In this document: positions 1-5,566 of the stretch, piece after piece
How positions within the stretch are numbered: position 1 is the first letter of the stretch
Layout: each line of letters opens with the position of its first letter
Source of the DNA: Ectopseudomonas composti
Lineage (GTDB): Bacteria; Pseudomonadota; Gammaproteobacteria; Pseudomonadales; Pseudomonadaceae
Direction of reading: 5' to 3'
Length of the DNA stretch: 5,566 nt
Assembly (NCBI GenBank): GCA_946886245.1
Contig: CAMPIF010000326.1
Span: 1 to 5,566, forward strand
The notes under the pieces: model-generated
The model's database searches: none
Seen by the model: only the letters and a program-made list of their open reading frames with translations
What the model was told of the DNA's origin: nothing
Position numbers and translations under genes: made by a program

Positions 1-30
1 CCACTTTAGAGTGCCTGACGAACATACAAG

Positions 31-47
31 CCCGGATGCAATCCGGG
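31..47. repeat. REP-like perfect inverted repeat, possible 3' end of the murB operon
   Basis: The arms CCCGGAT (31-37) and ATCCGGG (41-47) are perfectly complementary around a 3-base loop. The unit resembles the short palindromic repeat, usually headed by GTAG, scattered between genes in several Pseudomonas genomes. Here the head reads CAAG, so it would be a degenerate copy; this match is from memory. It sits 35 bases past the murB stop. Read on the minus strand it is followed by a mixed stretch, CTTGTATGTT, which is only a weak U-tract, so a role as terminator is possible but not clear. The rest of 1-81 shows no supportable gene. The neighbour beyond the left edge may be rne in convergent orientation, as I recall for P. 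aeruginosa, but this cannot be seen here. Confidence 0.6.
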
Positions 48-81
48 AGCGGCAGTCACCGGATCACGTCCGCACCACAGA

Positions 82-1101
82 TCAGAGCACGTTGGGTTCG
101 ATTTCCAGCTCTACCCCAAACCGCTCCAGGATATCGCCCTGGATACGCTGAGCCAGGTGCAGCAGTTGCGCCCCAGTGGCGTTGCCATAGTTGACCAGCA
201 CCAGCGCCTGCAAACGATGCACACCGGCATCACCCTCACGCACGCCCTTCCACCCTGCCCGTTCGATCAACCAACCCGCGGCCAGCTTGGCCAGACCAGC
301 GCCAGCCGGATAGCTGACCAGATCGGCATGCTCGCCGCGAATGCGCTCGGCCAATTCGAATGGCACCAGCGGATTCTTGAAGAAGCTGCCGGCGTTACCC
401 AGCTCGGCGGGATCCGGCAGTTTTTCGCTGCGAATGGCGCAGATTGCCCGGCTGACGTCGCTCGCGGTGGGCGCTTCCACGCCCATCTCGGCGAGACGCT
501 GGCGCACCGGACCGTAATCCAGACGCAGCGAAGCCAGACGGCTCAGACGAAAGCGCACGCGCAGGATCAGCCAGCGCCCAGCTTCGCGCTTGAACAGGCT
601 GTCGCGATAGGCGAAGGCGCATTCATCAAGCGCGAAGTCACGCAGCTCGCCGGTCTGCCTATCCAGCGCGGTCAGGCCAGCGAACAGATCCTTGATCTCC
701 ACACCATAGGCACCGATGTTCTGCATCGGCGCCGCGCCGACGGTGCCGGGAATCAGGCTGAGGTTTTCCAGGCCGTTCAGGCCCTGTGCCAGGCTCCACT
801 GCACGAACGGATGCCAGGGCTCGCCGGCCTCGGCCTCCAGCAGCACCTGCTCGCCGTCGTCCTCGAGGATACGAATGCCGCGGCTGGCCATACGCAGCAC
901 CAACGCCTCGACATCACGGGTGAGCAGCAGATTGCTGCCACCGCCAATCACCAGCAGTGGCAAGCCCTGCTGACTCGCCAGGCTCAGCGCCTCGCGTACA
1001 TCGTCATCGTCCTGCGCTTCGGCGAAACGCCGTGCATGCACATCGACACCGAAGCTGTTGAAGGCCTTGAGCGAAACGTCGCTCTGCAGATTCAGGCTCA
1101 C
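82..1101 (-). CDS. murB: UDP-N-acetylenolpyruvoylglucosamine reductase MurB (type I)
   Basis: MurB is the cytoplasmic FAD enzyme that uses NADPH to reduce UDP-GlcNAc-enolpyruvate to UDP-MurNAc, the second committed step of peptidoglycan synthesis. The 339-residue protein has the usual length. The N-terminal FAD-binding fold carries VIGGGSNLLL (about 51-60) and IPGTVGAAPMQNIGAYG (about 117-133). The substrate domain has YRDSLFK (Y165, R166), Y196 in LDYGPVR as expected for the type I tyrosine loop, and NAGSFFKNP with the proton-donor serine S239. The C-terminus ends LEIEPNVL, where E335 aligns with the catalytic glutamate (E. coli Arg159, Ser229 and Glu325 equivalents). The start is GTG, overlapping the phosphatase stop as GTGA (1098-1101), with AAGGGG five bases upstream. 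The stop is TGA. It is the last gene of the operon and looks intact. Confidence 0.98.
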   Translation of the reverse strand: MSLNLQSDVSLKAFNSFGVDVHARRFAEAQDDDDVREALSLASQQGLPLLVIGGGSNLLLTRDVEALVLRMASRGIRILEDDGEQVLLEAEAGEPWHPFVQWSLAQGLNGLENLSLIPGTVGAAPMQNIGAYGVEIKDLFAGLTALDRQTGELRDFALDECAFAYRDSLFKREAGRWLILRVRFRLSRLASLRLDYGPVRQRLAEMGVEAPTASDVSRAICAIRSEKLPDPAELGNAGSFFKNPLVPFELAERIRGEHADLVSYPAGAGLAKLAAGWLIERAGWKGVREGDAGVHRLQALVLVNYGNATGAQLLHLAQRIQGDILERFGVELEIEPNVL

Positions 1102-1562
1102 AGGCGCCCCTTGATCTCGATCAGCAACGCGTCACTGGCTTGCTCGATCAGGTCCAGCACCTGCTCGAAGCCATCCTCGCCACCGTAGTAAGGATCAGGC
1201 ACCTCATCCAGCGTCAGCGCGTAGCGACGCAGGTAGAGATCCAGATCGGCACAGCCATCGGCAGGGCGCAATGCCTCGAGGTTGCGCAGGTTGCTCTGGT
1301 CCATGGCCAGAATCAGGTCGAAACGCTGGAAATCGGCAGCTTCGACCTGGCGCGCACGCTGCGCGGACAGGTCATAACCACGGCGCAGGGCTGCCTGACG
1401 CGTGCGACTGTCGGGCGCCTTGCCGACATGCCAGTCGCCGGTTCCGGCGGAGTCCACCTGGACCCGATGGTCCAGACCAGCCGCGCGCAGCTTGTGGCGA
1501 AAAACGCCCTCGGCCGTGGGCGAACGGCAGATGTTGCCCAGACAGACAAAAAGAACCTTCAT
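1098..1562 (-). CDS. ptpA: Low-molecular-weight protein tyrosine phosphatase
   Basis: This is a cytoplasmic phosphatase of the LMW-PTP family, which removes phosphate from tyrosine residues (or small phosphoesters) through a cysteinyl-phosphate intermediate. The 154-residue length is normal. The P-loop is complete: FVCLGNICRSP with nucleophile C7, R13 and S14 (CX5R-S). The second cysteine, C12, typical of the family, is also there. The general-acid motif VPDPYY places the catalytic Asp at D123, followed by the tyrosine pair Y125-Y126. The ATG start shares its A with the kdsB stop (TGATG, 1560-1564), preceded only by a weak G-run. No partner tyrosine kinase (Wzc/BY-kinase type) and no capsule genes are visible, unlike the common Wzb setting, so the substrate is unknown. 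The symbol follows the P. aeruginosa name for the gene at this place. Confidence 0.93.
   Translation of the reverse strand: MKVLFVCLGNICRSPTAEGVFRHKLRAAGLDHRVQVDSAGTGDWHVGKAPDSRTRQAALRRGYDLSAQRARQVEAADFQRFDLILAMDQSNLRNLEALRPADGCADLDLYLRRYALTLDEVPDPYYGGEDGFEQVLDLIEQASDALLIEIKGRL
1107..1112 (-). promoter_or_regulatory. Shine-Dalgarno of murB
   Basis: AAGGGG lies inside the last codons of the phosphatase gene, five bases before the GTG at 1101. It supports that GTG as the murB start; the next in-frame ATG is some 70 codons further in, past the conserved FAD motif. The GTGA overlap suggests translation is also coupled to the upstream gene. Confidence 0.65.
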
Positions 1563-2326
1563 CAGGCCCCCAGCAGGTTGCGCACCCGCTCCAGGTCTTC
1601 GGCGGTGTCCACGCCGGCCGCCGGTGCTTCAAGGGCATCAGCGACATGAATACGTACGCCGTTGTACAACGCGCGCAGTTGCTCCAGACACTCGGTGTCT
1701 TCCAGCCAGCACGGGCCCCAGGCGACGAAGTCATGCAGGAAGCCGGCGCGGTAGGCGTAGATGCCGATATGACGGCGATATGGCACGCCGGCCGGCAGCA
1801 CATCGCGACTTCTGGCAAAGGCATCGCGCGCCCAGGCCAACGGCGCACGACTGAAGGTCAGGGCCAGGCCATTTTTGTCCGCGACCACCTTGACCACATT
1901 GGGATTGAACAGCGCGGTGACGTCCTCGATGGGCTCGGCCAGGGTGGCGATACCGGCCTGCGGGTTGGCCGCCAGGTTGGCCGCCACCTGATCGATGATC
2001 ACAGGCGGAATCAGCGGCTCATCACCTTGCACGTTGACCACGATGGCATCGGCAGGCAGACCAAGCTGGGTGGCCACTTCGGCCAGGCGGTCGGTGCCGG
2101 AGTTGTGATCCTCGCGGGTCAGCAGCACCTCGGCGCCGAAGGCCTGGCAGGCTTCGACGATGCGTGCATCGTCGGTAGCGACCACTACACGATTGGCAGA
2201 GCTCTTCTGCGCCTGCTCCCAGACGTGCTGCACCATGGGCTTGCCGGCGATGTCCTGCAGCGGCTTGCCGGGCAGGCGGGTGGAGGCGTAACGGGCAGGA
2301 ATGACGACGGTGAAGGCTGCGCTCAT
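1562..2326 (-). CDS. kdsB: 3-deoxy-manno-octulosonate cytidylyltransferase (CMP-Kdo synthetase)
   Basis: KdsB joins CTP and Kdo to give CMP-Kdo and pyrophosphate in the cytoplasm, supplying the activated sugar that WaaA adds to the lipid A precursor. The 254 residues fit the family (about 250). The nucleotide-binding N-terminus is [17 protein letters not shown] (7-23). It is followed by VVATDD (48-53), HNSGTDR (74-80), [10 protein letters not shown] (97-106) with metal-ligand D102, [11 protein letters not shown] (183-193) and, near the end, GVDTAEDLE (238-246) whose Asp is the other expected metal ligand. The ATG directly follows the ycaR stop (TAAATG) and has only a weak GGA upstream, so it is probably translated by coupling. 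It shares one base with the phosphatase start downstream. No defects are seen. Confidence 0.98.
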   Translation of the reverse strand: MSAAFTVVIPARYASTRLPGKPLQDIAGKPMVQHVWEQAQKSSANRVVVATDDARIVEACQAFGAEVLLTREDHNSGTDRLAEVATQLGLPADAIVVNVQGDEPLIPPVIIDQVAANLAANPQAGIATLAEPIEDVTALFNPNVVKVVADKNGLALTFSRAPLAWARDAFARSRDVLPAGVPYRRHIGIYAYRAGFLHDFVAWGPCWLEDTECLEQLRALYNGVRIHVADALEAPAAGVDTAEDLERVRNLLGA

Positions 2327-2512
2327 TTACTTGTCCAGACGCTCGTCGGTATTCAGGGTGCGGGCTTCGCTTTCCAGCATCACCGGAATGCCGTCGCGAA
2401 TCGGATAGGCCACGCCGGCGCCCTTGCTGATCAGTTCGGTCTTGTCTTCGGAAAGCTGCAGCGGGCCTTTGCAGATCGGGCAGGCGAGGATATCGAGTAG
2501 TTTGAGGTCCAT
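2327..2512 (-). CDS. ycaR: Trm112-like small zinc-ribbon protein (YcaR family, UPF0434)
   Basis: This is a 61-residue protein starting [20 protein letters not shown], which is characteristic of the bacterial Trm112/YcaR family. Eukaryotic and archaeal Trm112 proteins are small partners that activate tRNA, rRNA and release-factor methyltransferases. The role of the bacterial form is not established to my knowledge. Only one CPxC pair is present (C11, C14), with no further cysteine, so a complete four-cysteine zinc site cannot form within one chain. The middle carries the conserved [12 protein letters not shown]. The frame stays open upstream to a possible start inside lpxK, but ATG 2512 is chosen because the family begins there and AAGGA lies seven bases upstream. 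kdsB follows without a gap, and E. coli also has ycaR next to kdsB. Confidence 0.95.
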   Translation of the reverse strand: MDLKLLDILACPICKGPLQLSEDKTELISKGAGVAYPIRDGIPVMLESEARTLNTDERLDK

Positions 2513-2519
2513 GGCGCAG

Positions 2520-2544
2520 TCCTTGATGGGGTCATCAAGACCCC
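2520..2544 (-). promoter_or_regulatory. Competing hairpins over the ycaR Shine-Dalgarno, at the lpxK stop
   Basis: The AAGGA ribosome-binding site of ycaR is 2520-2524. In the transcript, CUUGAUG (2539-2533) can pair with CAUCAAG (2528-2522) around an ACCC loop, a perfect 7-bp stem that ties up the AAG of the Shine-Dalgarno. Alternatively GGGGUC (2544-2539) can pair with GACCCC (2533-2528) around a 5-base loop, a 6-bp GC-rich stem that leaves the site free. The two share bases and cannot coexist. The lpxK stop codon (2535-2537) lies inside both, so a ribosome finishing lpxK would disrupt them. The pairings are read from sequence; a regulatory role is inference. Confidence 0.45.
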
Positions 2545-3536
2545 GGTATGAGGCGGGCCAACTCTTTATCCAGCCAGTCGACGAAAGCCTGCGTGGGCAC
2601 GGCGTCGACGGCCAGGTACCACCAGTCGGCGGCGGCGAAGGCCCGGCATTTGACCGCATCCTTCTCGGTCATCAGCAGTGGCAGCGACGGCTCGAAGCTG
2701 AGCTGCGCGGCATCGTACTGGGCATGGTCGGCGAAGGGATGCGGAACCGGGCGCCAGTTTAGCGCTTCGAGGGTATTGAAGAAACGTTGCGGGTTGCCGA
2801 TACCGGCCACCGCATGCACCGCCTGACCGTGCGGCAGATGATCGAGGCCGACGCGCTCACCGCTGGCCAGGTTGACCAGGGCGGTGGGCTGCAAGCGAAA
2901 GGTGTAGCCATCGGCGCGATCCGCCTCAGCACCGTTGAACAGCACAGCATCCACCTCGTCCAGACGCTCGGCCGGCTCGCGCAGTGGCCCGGCCGGCAGG
3001 CAGCGGCTATTGCCCAGGCCACGCGCGGCGTCGATCAAAACCAGTTCCAGATCGCGTGCCAGGCGATAGTGCTGCAGGCCGTCGTCGCAGAGGATCAGGT
3101 CCAGTGACTCCTCGGCCAGCAGCGCACGCACGGCGCGACTGCGATCCGGGTCGATCATCAAGGGCACACCCGTACGCTGGACGATCAGCAGCGGCTCGTC
3201 ACCCGCCTGCGCCGCCGGCTGCTCGGCGCGCACCCGCCACGGCAGACTGGGTGGCGTGGCGCCGTAACCACGGCTGACCACGCCGACCCTGAGGCCACGG
3301 GCACGACAGTGTTCGATCAGAAAGAGAATGAGCGGCGTCTTGCCGGTGCCACCCACCGTGATGTTGCCCACCACCAGCACGGGCACCGGGGCACGGTAGA
3401 TATCGCCTTCGCCAGCCAGGAAACGCGCGCGCTTGCCCTGCACCACGCGGCGATACAGCCACTCCAGCGGACGCAGCAGCGTCAGCGCCGGGTGGCCGCG
3501 ATACCAGGCCTCGAGCAAGCGATCAGCAGCGCTCAC
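2535..3536 (-). CDS. lpxK: Tetraacyldisaccharide 4'-kinase LpxK
   Basis: LpxK is the membrane-associated kinase that transfers phosphate from ATP to the 4' position of the tetraacyl-disaccharide 1-phosphate, forming lipid IVA in lipid A synthesis. The 333 residues match the family. The N-terminal hydrophobic/basic stretch (about 16-40, [19 protein letters not shown]) fits membrane attachment. The P-loop is [13 protein letters not shown] (57-69), followed by VVSRGYG (86-92). Further family motifs are [19 protein letters not shown] (151-169), PAGPLREP (181-188), GIGNPQRFF (245-253) and MTEKDAVKC (289-297). The GTG start directly follows the exbD stop (TGAGTG), with AGGA ten bases upstream, so translational coupling is likely. 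Downstream, 22 bases separate it from ycaR. In E. coli the gene upstream is msbA; here it is exbD. Confidence 0.97.
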   Translation of the reverse strand: MSAADRLLEAWYRGHPALTLLRPLEWLYRRVVQGKRARFLAGEGDIYRAPVPVLVVGNITVGGTGKTPLILFLIEHCRARGLRVGVVSRGYGATPPSLPWRVRAEQPAAQAGDEPLLIVQRTGVPLMIDPDRSRAVRALLAEESLDLILCDDGLQHYRLARDLELVLIDAARGLGNSRCLPAGPLREPAERLDEVDAVLFNGAEADRADGYTFRLQPTALVNLASGERVGLDHLPHGQAVHAVAGIGNPQRFFNTLEALNWRPVPHPFADHAQYDAAQLSFEPSLPLLMTEKDAVKCRAFAAADWWYLAVDAVPTQAFVDWLDKELARLIPGS

Positions 3537-3965
3537 TCAAGGGGTTTCCTGTGCTTCCACCGTGGTGATGCGCAGGTGCGAGAAGCCCAGCTTGCCGGCC
3601 GCATCCATCGCAGTGATCACCGACTGGTGCGGAGTCTTGCCGTCGGCACTGATGATCAGCGGCAGGCTGTTGTCGCCATCGGATTCCTTCTGCAGTGCCG
3701 CCATGAGATTGCTCAGGTTGCTCTCCAGCAGTGCTTTGCCATTGACCGAAAACGCGCCGTCGGCGCCGATCAGCACCTCGACCTGCTTGAGCTCGGTCTG
3801 TTCGGGCGGCGTGCCACTGGCCGCCTCGGGCAGATCGACCTTGAGCTGGGTCTCGCGGGTGAAGGTGGTGGTGACCACGAAGAACAGCAGCAGGATGAAT
3901 ACCACGTCGATCAACGAGGCCAGGTTGATCTCGACGTTCTCCCGCGGTTTGCGCCGGAATTTCAC
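3537..3965 (-). CDS. exbD: ExbD/TolR-type biopolymer transport protein
   Basis: This is the inner-membrane stator partner of ExbB, which together use the proton gradient to energise a partner that spans the periplasm. The 142-residue protein has the family layout: a short basic cytoplasmic N-terminus (KFRRKPR), one membrane helix (about 14-34, NLASLIDVVFILLLFFVV) with the essential channel aspartate at D20, then a periplasmic domain starting after the DLPEA motif (44-48). The start is GTG, overlapping the exbB stop as GTGA (3962-3965), with GAGGG six bases upstream. Its stop touches the lpxK start. No tonB, tolA or outer-membrane receptor gene is visible, so which machine it drives is unknown. 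It could be called TolR-like, but the lack of other tol genes makes the ExbD name safer. Confidence 0.93.
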   Translation of the reverse strand: MKFRRKPRENVEINLASLIDVVFILLLFFVVTTTFTRETQLKVDLPEAASGTPPEQTELKQVEVLIGADGAFSVNGKALLESNLSNLMAALQKESDGDNSLPLIISADGKTPHQSVITAMDAAGKLGFSHLRITTVEAQETP

Positions 3966-4594
3966 GCCTTGCCCTCACCCAGGTCGACGTCGCGATCTCC
4001 CTGCACCATTTCCACCAGCTTGATCGCTTCCTGCTCCATGCCGACCACCAGCTCGTCGACGCGACGCTGCAGGTAGCGATGGAAAAACAGTGCCGGGATC
4101 GCCACCATCAGACCGGCCGCCGTGGTGATCAGCGCCTTGGAGATACCACCGGCGAGCATCGGCGCGTTGGCCATGCCCGAGCCCATGAAGGAGCTGAAGA
4201 TCTCGATCATGCCCAGCACGGTGCCGAGCAGGCCAAGCAGCGGCGCGATGCCGGCAATGGTGCCGAGGGCATTGAGGTAGCGTTCCAGGTCATGGATGAC
4301 GCGGGCTGCTGCCTCCTCGATGCACTCTTTCATGATCTCGCGACCATGTTTGGAGTTGGCCAGGCCGGCGGCGAGAATCTGCCCCAACGGCGAATCTTCG
4401 CGCAGTTCCTTGAGCTTCTGGTTGTTGAGTTTCTTGTCCTTGATCCAGCGCCAGACCTGAGCCAGCAAATTGGCCGGGGTGACGCGGGCGGGCCGCAGGG
4501 TCCACAGGCGCTCGGCGACGATGCCGGCAGCAGCGATGGAACAGAGAATGATCGGCAGCATCATCCAGCCGCCAGCTTTGACCAGTTCCCACAC
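3962..4594 (-). CDS. exbB: ExbB/TolQ/MotA-family proton channel protein
   Basis: This is the multi-pass inner-membrane protein that forms the proton-driven motor with ExbD. From the chosen start it has 210 residues beginning MWELVKAGGWMMLP. There are three membrane segments: about 10-28; about 108-132, containing the family signature GIAPLLGLLGTVLGMIEIF; and about 148-172 (ISKALITTAAGLMVAIPALF). The long charged loop (about 32-105) would be cytoplasmic. I chose GTG 4594 rather than an in-frame GTG at 4627. The former has a strong Shine-Dalgarno and gives the usual family N-terminus, while the latter lies inside a palindrome, adds 11 atypical residues and has no ribosome-binding site. It is the first gene after the comEC gap and so may be the promoter-proximal gene of the operon. 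Confidence 0.93.
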   Translation of the reverse strand: MWELVKAGGWMMLPIILCSIAAAGIVAERLWTLRPARVTPANLLAQVWRWIKDKKLNNQKLKELREDSPLGQILAAGLANSKHGREIMKECIEEAAARVIHDLERYLNALGTIAGIAPLLGLLGTVLGMIEIFSSFMGSGMANAPMLAGGISKALITTAAGLMVAIPALFFHRYLQRRVDELVVGMEQEAIKLVEMVQGDRDVDLGEGKA

Positions 4595-4603
4595 GGTAGA
4601 GAA

Positions 4604-4611
4604 TCCCCCTC
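4604..4611 (-). promoter_or_regulatory. Shine-Dalgarno that fixes the exbB start
   Basis: GAGGGGGA sits nine bases upstream of the GTG at 4592-4594. It is the best purine-rich site in the gap and decides in favour of the shorter 210-residue ExbB. Confidence 0.7.
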
Positions 4612-4612
4612 G

Positions 4613-4628
4613 AAAAAGTGGCGCCACT
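4613..4628 (-). terminator. Palindrome plus U-tract between comEC and exbB (weak terminator or operator)
   Basis: AGTGGCGCCACT (4617-4628) is a perfect 12-base palindrome. In the transcript it can form a short stem (about 4 bp, 6 with wobble and flanking pairs) with a GCGC loop, followed directly by UUUUU (4617-4613). This resembles a small intrinsic terminator that could end comEC transcripts. Because it lies just downstream of the -10-like box, it could equally be a dimeric protein's operator or a stable 5' end of the exbB mRNA. The stem is short, so strong termination is not expected. Confidence 0.35.
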
Positions 4629-4630
4629 CT

Positions 4631-4636
4631 AGCATA
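4631..4636 (-). promoter_or_regulatory. Possible -10 box of an exbB operon promoter
   Basis: TATGCT on the minus strand keeps the key TAnnnT of a sigma-70 -10 element and is followed by AGAGT. A start about seven bases on would give a 5' leader of roughly 30 bases before the exbB GTG. No good TTGACA-like -35 is found at 16-18 bases upstream (the 17-base position reads GACGGT), so an activator or a weak promoter would be needed. The position in the only sizeable gap of the cluster is the main support. Confidence 0.35.
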
Positions 4637-4672
4637 GGGTGCCGCCCTCGCCGACCGTCGCCGTTCTCATTT

Positions 4673-5566
4673 TTACCGCCAGAAACGTGGCTCGCGTCGC
4701 AACCCATGCGGCGCAGCATGCTCACCCAGACGCAAATGCAGAGCGCCGTCCAATGCAGTGTCATGGACCTCGACACCGGCTGCCCGATAGCGCTCCAGTA
4801 CCTGCGGGTGAGGATGCCCAAAGGCATTGTGGCGGCCGCGGGTGATCAGCGCATGCTGCGGCGCGACAGCATCGATGAAGGCTCGGCTGGATGACGTGCG
4901 GCTGCCGTGATGAGGCGCCAGCAACCACTGGGAGGCCAGGGGAAAGTCGGCCTGCATCAGCGCGCGCTCGGCCAGGATGTCGATGTCACCGGTCAACAGC
5001 AGGCGCTCGCCACCGGCCTCCACCTGCAGCACGCAGGAGCGCTGATTACCGGAGCTGGCCCGCTGCCACTGCCACAGCCTGAAAGTCACGCCATTCCATT
5101 GCCAGCTTTGCCCCGACTGGCAAGCCTCAGCGCCGAGCGCCTTGGCCACCCGCAGCGGCTCGCCACTGATGACCCGCGCCACCGGCATCCCGGCCTTGAT
5201 CGCAGCGGCGCCACCGACATGATCATTGTCGGCATGACTGAGCAGCATCAGATCGAGACGCCTGAGGTTCATCGCACGCAAGGAAGGCAGGACAATGCGC
5301 TCACCGGTATCGAAATCGCCGAAGCGTGGCCCGGCGTCGTACAGCAGGCTGTGGTCTCGGGTGCGTACCAGCACCGCCAGCCCCTGCCCCACATCCAGCA
5401 CCCAGACATCGGCACGGCCATCGTCCAGTTGCTGAGTGGGCAACAACAAGGCAGGCAACAACAGCGCAAGGCCGGGTAGACGCAGCGGCACCCCGGCAGG
5501 CAGCAGGAACAACAAGGCACCTGCCGCTGCCAGTCCTGCATCGCCTCGAGCCACTGCGTCGGGTCG
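4673..5566 (-). CDS. comEC: DNA internalisation protein ComEC/Rec2, C-terminal part (5' end outside the window)
   Basis: ComEC is the inner-membrane channel that carries single-stranded DNA into the cytoplasm during natural transformation. About 297 C-terminal residues are visible, and the frame stays open through the right edge, so the true start is outside. The visible piece opens with a hydrophobic, Leu/Ala-rich stretch (about residues 10-42 of the fragment), the end of the membrane region. The metallo-beta-lactamase-like domain follows: VLDVGQG (about 56-62), DAGPRFGDFD, SHADNDHVGG with the metal-binding HxDxDH (about 111-116), LLTGDID (about 190-196), APHHGSRTSSS (about 217-227) and GRHNAFGHPHP (about 244-254). 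These metal-ligand motifs are intact, so a nuclease-type active site is plausible. An internal GTG at 5554 is not the start. It ends with TAA, 78 bases before exbB. Confidence 0.95.
   Translation of the reverse strand, partial: RPDAVARGDAGLAAAGALLFLLPAGVPLRLPGLALLLPALLLPTQQLDDGRADVWVLDVGQGLAVLVRTRDHSLLYDAGPRFGDFDTGERIVLPSLRAMNLRRLDLMLLSHADNDHVGGAAAIKAGMPVARVISGEPLRVAKALGAEACQSGQSWQWNGVTFRLWQWQRASSGNQRSCVLQVEAGGERLLLTGDIDILAERALMQADFPLASQWLLAPHHGSRTSSSRAFIDAVAPQHALITRGRHNAFGHPHPQVLERYRAAGVEVHDTALDGALHLRLGEHAAPHGLRREPRFWR

Noticed and set aside
1271..2500. Long plus-strand open frame (409 codons) opposite kdsB and the phosphatase, and a similar 343-codon frame opposite murB (157-1188).
   Set aside because: They are antisense to well-recognised genes with intact motifs. 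The translations are rich in Q, H, R and A without any recognisable domain, as expected from reading the reverse of GC-rich coding DNA.
2523..2544. An H-type pseudoknot combining both hairpins at the lpxK/ycaR junction.
   Set aside because: The connecting loops would have zero length, which cannot span a 6-bp stem, so the two pairings are alternatives and not one fold.
4595..4627. Longer exbB start at the GTG 4625-4627, adding 11 residues (MAPLFRGGFST).
   Set aside because: No Shine-Dalgarno precedes it, it lies inside the palindrome close to the likely transcript start, and the family N-terminus begins at MWELVKAGGW.
4632..4645. Sigma-54-like promoter (GGCAC...TGC) upstream of exbB.
   Set aside because: The GG to GC spacing is two bases too short for the -24/-12 consensus, and sigma-54 does not tolerate such changes.
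4629..4670. A 13-codon open frame (MRTATVGEGGTLC) starting just after the comEC stop.
   Set aside because: It has no clear Shine-Dalgarno and overlaps the probable promoter, and there is no run of one amino acid as in attenuation leader peptides. It is most likely chance.
3309..4894. Plus-strand open frames opposite lpxK, exbD, exbB and the comEC/exbB gap (3309-4076, 4079-4894).
   Set aside because: They run across several real genes and an intergenic region, have no family features and no supporting ribosome-binding site, and are shadows of the minus-strand genes.
4673..5554. A free-standing metallo-beta-lactamase-like protein starting at GTG 5554.
   Set aside because: The frame is open upstream to the window edge, the first visible residues form a hydrophobic membrane stretch, and the domain order matches the ComEC C-terminus, so it is a partial comEC.

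Overview
The window looks like chromosomal DNA of a pseudomonad (genus Pseudomonas or a close relative). It is GC-rich, at roughly 60-65% by eye. The gene order comEC - exbB - exbD - lpxK - Trm112-like (ycaR) - kdsB - low-molecular-weight phosphatase - murB matches the cluster I know from P. aeruginosa (around PA2984-PA2977). The genus assignment rests on remembered gene order and protein similarity, because no search was possible.

All eight genes lie on the minus strand, so transcription runs from high to low coordinates. The right edge (4673-5566) holds the 3' part of comEC, covering the end of its membrane region and the whole metallo-beta-lactamase-like domain. A 78-base gap (4595-4672) follows, with a -10-like box, a short palindrome followed by a U-tract, and the strong Shine-Dalgarno of exbB. 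From there seven complete genes are packed with almost no spacing. exbB/exbD overlap by 4 bases, exbD/lpxK abut, ycaR/kdsB abut, kdsB/phosphatase share one base, and phosphatase/murB overlap by 4 bases. The only internal gap is 22 bases between lpxK and ycaR, and it carries competing RNA hairpins over the ribosome-binding site. After murB, bases 1-81 hold a perfect inverted repeat resembling a Pseudomonas REP element, which may also act as the 3' end of the operon.

The operon is an envelope-building unit. LpxK phosphorylates the lipid A precursor, KdsB activates Kdo for attachment to lipid A, and MurB completes UDP-MurNAc for peptidoglycan. ExbB/ExbD form a proton-driven inner-membrane motor. 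The Trm112-like protein and the tyrosine phosphatase are probable small accessory or regulatory proteins. ComEC is the DNA-uptake channel and is probably only loosely coupled to the rest. I see no mobile element, CRISPR array, phage gene or RNA gene, and no clearly undescribed system. The points worth a second look are regulatory (the lpxK/ycaR hairpins and the comEC/exbB junction) and contextual (ExbBD without a TonB or TolA partner in an LPS operon).
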